NCBI RefSeq assembly: GCF_019443505.1
Contig: NZ_CP080377.1
Location: 1,798,001 to 1,862,000, forward strand
Reading direction: 5' to 3'
Length of the DNA stretch: 64,000 nt
DNA from: Janthinobacterium sp. PAMC25594
Lineage (GTDB): Bacteria > Pseudomonadota > Gammaproteobacteria > Burkholderiales > Burkholderiaceae_D
Positions 11,335 through 19,065 of this stretch are shown piece after piece; position 1 is the stretch's first letter; each line of letters begins with the position of its first letter. The position numbers were made by a program, and so were the translations under genes. Below the pieces are notes generated by a model that had not been told where the DNA came from, did no database searches, and saw only the letters and a list, made by a program, of their open reading frames with translations.

Positions 11335-11943
11335 ATGGCTAAGCACATCTCTGCAGTAACAAAGGAGCAAGTGGCGGCGGCAATTCTTGGAAAGTTCGAA
11401 ATTCTCGAGAAATGGATATCAGAAGGTATTCCGTGGAGAACTTCAGGGGACGGGTCATTTCTGCGAGATACCAACGGCGAGCTTCAGCTCGATTTCTTTC
11501 CAAAAAACGTTGTTCAGTTTGGAAATTGGACGAGCTGTCAAAGCACAGGGCTTACTACTACGGAAATTGAATTAGTTATTTATACAAATCGCTCGACTCT
11601 CTATCTTTCGAATAAAGAAAAACTCGTAGCTATAAAAAATATTTTTCCAAAATTGGCTGCAAAGGGTGCTGCTCAATTGAAGGCGTCGAATAAATTTTTT
11701 GCTATCGGCGGACTTCAACAAGAACTCGAATATTATAAGAAGCTCTGCGCCGTTCAAGAAAACGACATTACTGCTGGAGGGCTTGAGCTAAGCCGCCTTC
11801 AAATCGACTTGGGTAAATCAAATCGAGCATTAAAAAATCTTACGGAACGTTATAATGACGAAACGCGTCAACTTAACAAGCGCAATGCTGAGCTAACATC
11901 TACATTAAATAAGCTTTTGCCACTTCGTAAAGAGGGAAATTGA
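11335..11943 (+). CDS. Small accessory protein with C-terminal coiled coil
   Basis: 202 residues, not assigned to a named family with confidence. The N-terminal half (HISAVTKEQVAAAILGKFEI then KWISEGIPW) looks like a small helical DNA-binding region. The last ~80 residues are a heptad-rich coiled coil (LQQELEYYKKL ... RLQIDLGKSNRALKNLTERY). Wedged between recombinase 2 (6 bp upstream) and a TnpC-like gene (1-bp overlap), it is most simply a recombinase accessory or directionality protein. That is inference from position. Confidence 0.65.
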   Translation: MAKHISAVTKEQVAAAILGKFEILEKWISEGIPWRTSGDGSFLRDTNGELQLDFFPKNVVQFGNWTSCQSTGLTTTEIELVIYTNRSTLYLSNKEKLVAIKNIFPKLAAKGAAQLKASNKFFAIGGLQQELEYYKKLCAVQENDITAGGLELSRLQIDLGKSNRALKNLTERYNDETRQLNKRNAELTSTLNKLLPLRKEGN

Positions 11944-12317
11944 TGCCCTCGAAATCCACTCAAGCTGTTGGCATCGAAAATGCAAAAAAACTCGAAGACT
12001 GGGTCAATGTCACTTTAAATAGAAACGTTCCAAGGAATTCTGACGGAAAAAGCTCAAAGCGGGCCATATGCAAAATGCTTGGTATAACGAAATCTACTAT
12101 CGGAACAAATGTAACGTTATGCAAAATATTCGAATACCTTGATTCTCGCATAAGTGGCTCCGATTTTATCAGTCCGCGACAGGCTTCAGTCGACATTATA
12201 CCAGGACCTAGTCCAGCCGAATTTATTCGTCTACTCGACAGCTTGCAGAACGCACAGGCGGAGCTTGCGCGCCTAAGTCATCTCAGTGATACAGGAAAGT
12301 GGATACCGAAATCATGA
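11943..12317 (+). CDS. TnpC-like HTH/coiled-coil protein
   Basis: 124 residues. The ATG at 11943 overlaps the previous stop (TGATG), a translational-coupling arrangement; a TTG at 11940 is also in frame. The middle (KRAICKMLGITKSTIGTNVT) reads as a helix-turn-helix, and the C-terminus (LLDSLQNAQAELARLSHL) as a short coiled coil. Size and layout resemble TnpC of Tn554, which sets orientation and efficiency of insertion, but similarity is architectural only. Its stop overlaps the next ATG by four bases (ATGA). Confidence 0.6.
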   Translation: MPSKSTQAVGIENAKKLEDWVNVTLNRNVPRNSDGKSSKRAICKMLGITKSTIGTNVTLCKIFEYLDSRISGSDFISPRQASVDIIPGPSPAEFIRLLDSLQNAQAELARLSHLSDTGKWIPKS

Positions 12318-14380
12318 TAGAAATTTTGACTGGGTGTGTTGCTCGCATTGTGCATGTTTCCCCGACCGGGGGAGCGATTTTTCGGTTACTGCTAAAAGGA
12401 AGCGCGAAATCCGTTCGCGTTATTGCAAGCAGGCGAGTAATGTCGACATCTCCGATTTTGGGTGAAGAATTGATACTCTACGGGCGTTATGTAAATCATC
12501 GAACATATGGAATTCAGTTTGACGTAAGCGCAGCGACGCGTGTCCTCCCCAGCGGAGATAACATCATTCGCTTCCTGCGCTCGCATCCTAGGTTCGCTTG
12601 GGTTGGGCCTCGGTTTGCTCGGGAGCTTTTGAACCGACTTGGAAATGACTTGGCCAAAAAAATCATGGCAGGTGATTATATGGCGATTGCGGCGGCGTCA
12701 GGGATGGAGCCTTCTGACGCGATGCGCCTAATACGCGAGTGGCGAGAATACGCACTGAACGTTCAGGTATCAAATGAATTTGCGTCGCGCGGGCTTTCTC
12801 TTGTATTTGTGAAAAAGGCACTGTCACTCTGGGGAGATGCAGCCGGTGCTGTTGTCGCGGTCAACCCCTATATATTGGTAGCGATTGCAAGCTGGGCCGA
12901 AATTGACAAGGTCTGCACAACTGAACTTTCCATATGTGCTGATGACCCACGGCGCCTGGTGGCAGCTTGCGTGTCGTGCGTAGACCAGTACTTGACTCGA
13001 CGCAGGGTCGTAAAAATGGGTCTGCAACAGTTGAGCACTCACCTTCAGATACGCCTCGGCTGCGAGTCGTTAGCCTCGTGCTCAGTTGAGATAGCTACTT
13101 CGCAAGGCCTGCTTCAGATTCATGAGGCTGCGGGTCGCAAAACTGTTCAGACTGTTGGTCAAGGCATTCTTGAGCGGGCAATCCTACGCGCCGTCCGACA
13201 TTCGATTACGGCACCACTTACAGCTGACGCCAATCAAGGGGACGTTCCGAGACCGACTGGTGGAGAACTAACTTGCCGAGGTCCTGGCTATCGCATTCTG
13301 CATATTTGCTGTTTTGACTCTCTTAAGCTTGCACGTTTTGCGTCACAGGAAACGCTACATATATTTCCGTCAGAGTCAATGCGTCAGCTATTCTGTCCTT
13401 ACACTGACAAAACAATGCTTTATGTCGACGTCAATAAAAAGGATTGGGGCAAGAAGGATTTATTGCCGGTTTTCTATATCTACGGCGCGGATATGCTCGA
13501 CCTCACAAAAGCCACGAAGCTAGTGTACGACCTTCCGTTGGGCTGTGACGTGTGTATAATTTCTCCGAACAATATCGAGCGCCGCGTTGATTCATTTTGG
13601 AATTTTTTGCACTCTTCAATATGCTGTTCCCGAAATGATTCTGCTGACCATTACATCAGCTGTACAGGTGAAGAGATTGGCGCGGATTCAAATTTGTCCA
13701 CTAGCCCGGAAAACCAACTAGCTCCCCGTTTAGCGGATGCGGGGCAAGTTGACAATGGGTCACCCAAATGCCGGAATGCGGTGCGAGTTCGCCGCATCGA
13801 CGCGGCGAGCTGGGGTGAAGTCATTGCCCTCACTTTGGAAGCATTCCGCGAGGCCGCCGACAGCGACTCAGCATTAATCCTAACGATGCTCAAAAAAGAT
13901 GCAATCCGTCTAAATCGCGTTTTACACGAGGAGCATTTGGAACTCAGGCTCGCCCTTGACCGTCCTACTCCTGGTGTAAGAATATATAACGGTCTAATGG
14001 CGACGATTGATGAAAAAATAGTTGCACGCATGGACATAAATAGTAAGTCAATATTTACTGGAGCAGTTGGAACAATAAGACACATAGAACCGTTACCGCT
14101 CGGTCAGGGCACGGCGTTTATTGAACCCAACATGATTGTTGCGACTGCTATATTTGATACTGTTGGACTTGTCGATTTAACTTCTGAAGACTGCTCGTCA
14201 CTGGATTTTGGGTATGCGGTTTCTGCCGACCTCGACAGGTGGGGCTCGGTTTCCCATCGAATTTTCGTCACGCGGGAACAGGTCGGCTGTCCTTCAACGT
14301 GTTTGGCATCACAATTCATGAGGACTGGAAAGCTTTTTACTATTATCAGCGAGGCACCGCAAATACAGCGGATGTGCTAG
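12314..14380 (+). CDS. RecD2-like protein with all helicase motifs degenerate (pseudo-helicase)
   Basis: 688 residues from an ATG overlapping the upstream stop; a GTG at 12299 is an alternative. The N-terminus follows the RecD2/YrrC plan: an OB-like segment (SVRVIASRRVMSTSPILGEE, then VNHRTYGIQF), an HhH-like WVGPRFARELLNRLGNDL and NPYILVAIASWAEID. The ATPase half can be threaded but every catalytic motif is lost. No GxxGxGKT is present; the Walker B DEASMVD position reads YGADMLD (about residue 387); GDPxQLPP reads SPNNIERRV (about 416); the final TVHKSQG region reads AVSADLDRWG (about 635). The frame is unbroken, so it is probably a working non-enzymatic protein. Its place among recombinases suggests a DNA-binding or architectural role in integration. 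Family assignment is my alignment by eye. Confidence 0.65.
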   Translation: MIEILTGCVARIVHVSPTGGAIFRLLLKGSAKSVRVIASRRVMSTSPILGEELILYGRYVNHRTYGIQFDVSAATRVLPSGDNIIRFLRSHPRFAWVGPRFARELLNRLGNDLAKKIMAGDYMAIAAASGMEPSDAMRLIREWREYALNVQVSNEFASRGLSLVFVKKALSLWGDAAGAVVAVNPYILVAIASWAEIDKVCTTELSICADDPRRLVAACVSCVDQYLTRRRVVKMGLQQLSTHLQIRLGCESLASCSVEIATSQGLLQIHEAAGRKTVQTVGQGILERAILRAVRHSITAPLTADANQGDVPRPTGGELTCRGPGYRILHICCFDSLKLARFASQETLHIFPSESMRQLFCPYTDKTMLYVDVNKKDWGKKDLLPVFYIYGADMLDLTKATKLVYDLPLGCDVCIISPNNIERRVDSFWNFLHSSICCSRNDSADHYISCTGEEIGADSNLSTSPENQLAPRLADAGQVDNGSPKCRNAVRVRRIDAASWGEVIALTLEAFREAADSDSALILTMLKKDAIRLNRVLHEEHLELRLALDRPTPGVRIYNGLMATIDEKIVARMDINSKSIFTGAVGTIRHIEPLPLGQGTAFIEPNMIVATAIFDTVGLVDLTSEDCSSLDFGYAVSADLDRWGSVSHRIFVTREQVGCPSTCLASQFMRTGKLFTIISEAPQIQRMC

Positions 14381-14415
14381 CGTATTTTGGCTATTTCTTA
14401 AGATGAAAGTTCCTC

Positions 14416-15828
14416 ATGTCTATAAATAACCGTGAAAACATTGTCTCGTTAAATGCGAAACGAAAAAAGCCAGCCATTTCGTGGTGCACGTATAAACCGG
14501 GCCTTAAATTGCCGAGCATTCGCTGCGGCGACTTATCTCTGCACAAACCTTTTCAAAGCTTTGCCTTCTCGGTTGCAGACAATACCAACTCCGAAGTTAA
14601 AGCTTTTGCCTCTCGTATGAATTCGGTAGCGTACGCGTTACTCGACTACGAAATTTATCTTGAGTCGGTGGGTTTAACATGGCTCGACGGAAGTGATGGC
14701 GTCCTTGCAAATTATCGTAATTACGCCTTTGCTAAAGTAAGAAATTCGAAATCTTCCCGTGGCAATCTCACTGCGAAGAAATCTGTAAATATAAAAATGC
14801 ACGTTTTATACGAATTTTATTCGTGGGCGTCGAGCTCGATTAGCGAACTTGCCCCGAGTATTGGCACTGAGACTCATGTAGCAATTAAATCGACATTACC
14901 ACTGCATTCGCTCAACCCAACTCATTGGACCGGGCAACCACGCAAACTGTATCCGCAGTGCTTTACGGGCGTCGCCGAAAGCTCAGCAAGTATGAGTGGT
15001 CAACATTGGGCAACTGTTGCAGAAATTAACGACATTGAAGAATACTTTCGAAACGTTAAATTTGTGAAAACTGGCGCTAGAAATATTTTGTTTATGCGAG
15101 TAATCGACCAGACTGGGCTACGTCGCGAGAGCACAAACTCTTTAGTCATCGGTCAATTCAGCGACAAAAATATCGAGAAATCAATAAGTACATTGAAGAT
15201 TCATTCGATTCAGCCTTATAAACAAAAAAACGATGAACGAAACTTCTTTGACATTCCAATTCCTCTTTCCCTGGAAATAAATAGGTTCATCAAATCAATT
15301 TATGGTGACGATATCTTTGTCCGCGCTGCAAAGAATGCATCCATTAACATGCTTCCGCTTTTTGTATCCGAAAAAACTAGAGCGGCGATGGATGACAAGA
15401 GCTGGACCGCGATTTTCACCGATGCGTTTAATGCGATTGATGCACCGAAAGGCGCTGGAGTCCATGCCATCCGTCGAAAATTTGCCGAAGATTGGTTTGA
15501 AAAAGAAGTTCAGAACTGTATCGACAAGGGTCAACCGATTTCTTACGCTGACATTGTGGCGGGTTTGGCTAAAGTGCTTGGTCATGATTCCAAGCTAAGC
15601 CAGGAGGCCTATCGCCGCGTTTCGAGGATGTCCCATGGAACAACCACACTAGATACATTGACGGAGGAAAACCGAGAGTTGGCTGTACGTGTTATCCAGT
15701 TAAACTCGCTGCTTTCCTGCAAGGATGAAGAAATTTCTAGACTTAGAAATATGCTCGAAGATGTTGAGTTAAGGGTTAAAAAAAAGATGGGGCTTATCGC
15801 AAAGCGGCCTACTTCGCAGCGCGTTTGA
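14416..15828 (+). CDS. Tyrosine recombinase/integrase with full catalytic set, 470 aa (recombinase 3)
   Basis: The most canonical recombinase of the module. Arg I is R236 or R237 in DQTGLRRESTNSLV; box II is H350-x-x-R353 in GVHAIRRKFAEDW; then H390 in KVLGHDSKLSQEAY with nucleophile Y399. The N-terminal 200 residues should hold the core-binding SAM-like domain. The final 60 residues (EENRELAVRVIQLNSLLSCK) form a coiled coil, as in the small accessory proteins of the operon. It lies 35 bp after the RecD2-like gene. Its last 20 bp overlap convergently with the FemAB-like gene on the other strand. Confidence 0.85.
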   Translation: MSINNRENIVSLNAKRKKPAISWCTYKPGLKLPSIRCGDLSLHKPFQSFAFSVADNTNSEVKAFASRMNSVAYALLDYEIYLESVGLTWLDGSDGVLANYRNYAFAKVRNSKSSRGNLTAKKSVNIKMHVLYEFYSWASSSISELAPSIGTETHVAIKSTLPLHSLNPTHWTGQPRKLYPQCFTGVAESSASMSGQHWATVAEINDIEEYFRNVKFVKTGARNILFMRVIDQTGLRRESTNSLVIGQFSDKNIEKSISTLKIHSIQPYKQKNDERNFFDIPIPLSLEINRFIKSIYGDDIFVRAAKNASINMLPLFVSEKTRAAMDDKSWTAIFTDAFNAIDAPKGAGVHAIRRKFAEDWFEKEVQNCIDKGQPISYADIVAGLAKVLGHDSKLSQEAYRRVSRMSHGTTTLDTLTEENRELAVRVIQLNSLLSCKDEEISRLRNMLEDVELRVKKKMGLIAKRPTSQRV

Positions 15829-16993
15829 ACGGCGCTCTATCGGCCAACTCGTCAATATATTCACTCATCTGGCCTGTCTCTTGATTGAGAAACTCCTGTA
15901 TTGCATGCTCAAACCTCCGGTCTGCAACCCAGTGTGCTGACCATGTGGGCGTCGGCTCAAGGCCTCGAGCCAGCTTGTGCTCACCTTGGGCACCTCCTTC
16001 AAATGCGCGAATCGACGCATCGATACAGTAGGCGATTGCTTGCATATAACAAAGCTCAAAATGCAGCCCCGACACAAACTTGGTAGTGCCCCAGTATCGG
16101 CCGTACATTGCGTCAGGACCGACAAAATTGAGGGCCGCAGCTATCGGCTCGCCAGCTTGTTCGGCGAAGATGAAAAGCAGATTTTTCCCTATTGAAGCTT
16201 GTATCTGAGCAAAAAATTCCCTCGTGAGATAAGGGGTCGAGTAGTGGCTCTCGTAGGTTGCCGAATAGCACACGTAGAAGAAATCGAGTTCTTCGCTGGT
16301 CATGTCCTTCCCGGAGGCAAACCGAAAGCTAACGCCGGCCTCTGCGACGCGTCTTCGGTCCTGCTTCACCTTCTTTCGCTTTTCGCGCGCCATTGAACCA
16401 AGGAACTGGTCAAAGGACTCATAGTCGCGGTTCAGCCAGTGAAATTGAACCCCCTCCCGCAACATCATGCCGGCACGACGTACCACCTCGAGGTCTTCTG
16501 CCCTGGGGAACAAGATATGTAGTGATGAGACGCCGACTTCCTGAGCGAATTGAATCGCTGCGCGAGCAAGAATTTCCTTGTCAGCTTCGTTGGTTGCCAG
16601 CAGCCGCGGGCCTGTGACAGCGGTAAACGGGACGGCTGAAACGAGCTTCGGGTAATATTCGAGTCCATGGCGTTCATAGGCGTGTGCCCATGCATGGTCG
16701 AAGACATACTCCCCTCGTGAGTGTGACTTGGCATACAGCAGCATCGCGCCGGCGAGCTTGCCTTGGCGCCTCAGGACAAGGTATCGTGGGGACCATCCAG
16801 TGCGGTTGGAAGCGCAGCCAGAGGTATGTAGCGCATCAAGGAAACGATAGCTTACGAACGGGTTGCCCTCAGTCAGTGCCTCCCACTCCCCTTCTGCGAT
16901 TGTGCTTAGTGACTCGAGTACTTCGACGACCGTTTCCAAGAAAATTCCAGTAAGGTTAGCTCTTTTTCCTAAGGGATGCACGAGGCGGACCAA
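15809..16993 (-). CDS. FemAB-like (DUF482/PF04339) GNAT-superfamily protein, complete copy
   Basis: 394 residues, full length for the family once annotated as peptidoglycan biosynthesis/recognition; its acyl substrate is not known. The N-terminus (FVSYRFLDALHTSGCAS), GEYVFDHAWAHAYERHG, ARGLEPTPTWSAHWV and the C-terminal YIDELADRAPFKRA are family features. It is a diverged homologue of the gene broken at 6743, with different codon use and opposite orientation, and abuts the recombinase operon tail to tail. I infer it is cargo that restores the function lost on insertion. The start used is the first in-frame ATG at 16993; homology to the broken gene begins about 20 residues later, so a downstream start is possible. 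Confidence 0.85.
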   Translation of the reverse strand: MVRLVHPLGKRANLTGIFLETVVEVLESLSTIAEGEWEALTEGNPFVSYRFLDALHTSGCASNRTGWSPRYLVLRRQGKLAGAMLLYAKSHSRGEYVFDHAWAHAYERHGLEYYPKLVSAVPFTAVTGPRLLATNEADKEILARAAIQFAQEVGVSSLHILFPRAEDLEVVRRAGMMLREGVQFHWLNRDYESFDQFLGSMAREKRKKVKQDRRRVAEAGVSFRFASGKDMTSEELDFFYVCYSATYESHYSTPYLTREFFAQIQASIGKNLLFIFAEQAGEPIAAALNFVGPDAMYGRYWGTTKFVSGLHFELCYMQAIAYCIDASIRAFEGGAQGEHKLARGLEPTPTWSAHWVADRRFEHAIQEFLNQETGQMSEYIDELADRAPFKRAAK

Positions 16994-18250
16994 CGCCCCT
17001 GACGGCCTGCCTAAGGCGGGCGTCTTGATGACAATTGTATTTGTACCAGCGATATTCTATCAGGTACCCAAATTCGCACCTCGAGGTCCGTGCAGTAGCG
17101 TAAGGTCAAATGACGCGCGGGTTCGTAGACGAGACTCGTTTGCTTGCCCGACGTCATGCGTCAGTGCCGCCCGGATTGCTCGATTAGTCACTTACCCGAC
17201 CATATTGGCGACCCTGGCCGACTCAACCTGCTACGGCCGGCAGTCTGGCGCCATGACGGCTGCGGTCCGGCACAGAGTCCGGCAGCGGGCGCGCCTCAGC
17301 GCGGTCTCTACGCCCAAAAATTTCGGTAGGCGCGGTGGTAACGGAGGTAACTGGCCAGCGCGAGCGGCTCCGGATTCGAGGAGGCTCAGGTCCTGTTGAA
17401 TTCTCAGTCGCCCACACCACCCGGCTATTCGCGTCGAAAGCACTCGCACGAGATGCATTCCTCTAATGGCCACCCAGTCGGTACGGTGAATGGCCACCAC
17501 ACAGCCTCTTCAGTACGCAGGCCTGGCACATAGCGATTGCTCATCTGCCCACCCATTGACGCTGCAAGCCTCCGGCATCCATTCCGAAGCCGTAATTTTG
17601 ACGAAAAAAAACCCGCCAACGGAGGGCGGGTTGAATCCAATTCTTGGAGGAGTTGGAGGAGACAGGCCAATTATGCTGCACTGCGCCATATTTCGCCAAT
17701 CATCATTTGTAATGAGATGTATCACTGCTGAGAATGACGCTCTCGGCCCGCATGGACGTGTTTGAATCCTTCAAAGGGGGAAGTAATATCTCCGAATGCC
17801 GACCCAGCAATTGCGTTGGAAATAACAGCTGAATTTATCCACAGATGGCGTGGACAGCACTGTGGACAACTCCATCATACGCGCCGCACAACGAGTACAG
17901 GTGCGGGTTTCTTGTGCCTGCTCAAATTTCCGGCAGGGACCTGGTCGACGTCTCTTGACAGTCCAGGTACTGACTATCCTCAAGGAACCTCGCTCTTTCC
18001 TTGACCGTTTTCGGGCGGACCCTCAGGAGCTTTTGGCCAGGGCGCAGTGCCGTCAGTCGATTTATACGTATCAAATGGATAGCACGATGTAGACATGTCG
18101 TTTATATCATTATCACCTCTCCCACCACACTCTTCGTCGGGCGCGTGCTCCTGCAAGTCTGCAATGCACATCTTCGCCATTACATTTGAAATGTACAACG
18201 CATCCCATAGGAAATTAATTTAGATGTGTATTTTTCCTGACGTTGAATTA
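16994..18250. other. 1.25-kb stretch without a convincing gene
   Basis: Short open frames on both strands here lack recognisable domains and overlap each other. The stretch holds a minus-strand-oriented terminator (17603-17632) and, just beyond it, a TGCTGCACTGC semi-palindrome near 17673. No transposase remnant and no plus-strand remainder of the broken FemAB-like gene was recognised. It probably marks a scar between the recombinase module and the imu cassette. Confidence 0.5.
17603..17632 (-). terminator. Rho-independent terminator reading leftward
   Basis: Arms AACCCGCC (17610-17617) and GGCGGGTT (17625-17632) flank a short loop. On the minus strand the hairpin is followed by a run of eight T. 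No minus-strand gene was recognised immediately upstream of it (17640-18250), so it may be left from a deleted gene or serve a small RNA. Confidence 0.75.
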
Positions 18251-18270
18251 TACTGTATAAAAACACAGTA
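18251..18270 (+). promoter_or_regulatory. LexA-binding SOS box of the imuA-imuB-dnaE2 operon
   Basis: TACTGTATAAAAACACAGTA keeps CTGT-N8-ACAG and the outer TA/TA, a near-perfect match to the E. coli-type LexA operator. It sits about 50 bp upstream of imuA, where it would cover the promoter. This predicts strong DNA-damage induction of the whole cassette. Confidence 0.9.
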
Positions 18271-18321
18271 GTTTTTTACCAAAAACCATCTCCTGCCAAT
18301 CTAACCAAGTAAACCAAACCG

Positions 18322-19065
18322 ATGCTGTGCCCACCCCTCATCCAAAGCGATTCAGCCCGCGCGCTTCTGCAACTGCCTCTGCAGGATGTGTGGCGTGCGA
18401 GCGAGCTCGCTCTATCCAGGTCAACGACCTGCACGACGGGCCATGCGGTTTTGGATGCGGAACTGCCGAACGGTGGATGGCCCAGGTCCGCCCTGGTGGA
18501 AGTGTTGCTGCAACAAGCCGGCATCGGCGAGATGCAGTTACTCAAACCCGCTCTCGCCAAGTTGGCGGCGACACAGCGCATTGCCTTGATTCAGCCGCCG
18601 TATCTACCGCACGCCATGACGTGCAGGTCCTGGGGTCTTATCGACCGCAACCTGCTTTGGCTTCGGCCGGGCAGTTCGGCCGATGCGCTCTGGTCGGCGG
18701 AACAAATATTGAAAAACGGCTCGTGCGGGGCCGTCGTGCTTTGGCAGTCGAACGTCCGCTCAGAATCCTTGAGGCGGTTGAACCTGGCAGCCCAAAGCAC
18801 AGATACATGGCTGTGGCTGATGCGGCCGCTTTCAAGCAGCGCCGACTCGTCGCCATCACCGCTTCGAATCGCGCTTCGGCCCGCTCTAGGCGGTGTGTCG
18901 GTCGACATTATCAAACGTCGGGGGCCTCATTGTGACAACCCCTTTTTTATACCGCTTGCGGACATGCCCGCTGGTCGTCAGCATCTGGATGTAGACCATG
19001 AAATTACTGTTAAGCGTGTACCTTCCACTACTGCCATTAGAAACGCTGCGGCCATCTTGGTCTGA
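18322..19065 (+). CDS. imuA: Translesion-synthesis-associated protein ImuA
   Basis: 247-residue RecA-like accessory factor of the mutasome, thought to work with ImuB and DnaE2 (ImuC) in damage-induced mutagenesis. The region TGHAVLDAELPNGGWPRSALVEVL is the family's substitute for the RecA P-loop start, followed by ALIQPPYLPHAMTCRSWGL. The gene lies directly behind the SOS box and overlaps imuB by 68 bp, the usual operon order. No lesion seen. Confidence 0.92.
   Translation: MLCPPLIQSDSARALLQLPLQDVWRASELALSRSTTCTTGHAVLDAELPNGGWPRSALVEVLLQQAGIGEMQLLKPALAKLAATQRIALIQPPYLPHAMTCRSWGLIDRNLLWLRPGSSADALWSAEQILKNGSCGAVVLWQSNVRSESLRRLNLAAQSTDTWLWLMRPLSSSADSSPSPLRIALRPALGGVSVDIIKRRGPHCDNPFFIPLADMPAGRQHLDVDHEITVKRVPSTTAIRNAAAILV

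Larger units (their letters stand above)
6744..16993. mobile_element. Putative integrative element: left junction, recombinase module and replacement FemAB-like gene
   Basis: Base composition drops sharply at about 6744, where the host FemAB-like gene is broken. Between there and 16993 lie a non-coding left end with inverted repeats, a six-gene operon with three tyrosine-recombinase-type proteins, and a complete second FemAB-like gene. The right boundary is inferred only as 'not before 16993': no plus-strand remainder of the broken gene follows, so the element may be larger than this interval, possibly extending beyond the window, or its right end may have been deleted. Confidence 0.6.

Noticed and set aside
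16863..17399. 178-codon plus-strand frame
   Set aside because: Its start lies inside the FemAB-like gene, composition is Arg/Ser/Ala-rich without domain, and no ribosome binding site was seen. It is also not the missing 3' part of the broken FemAB-like gene.
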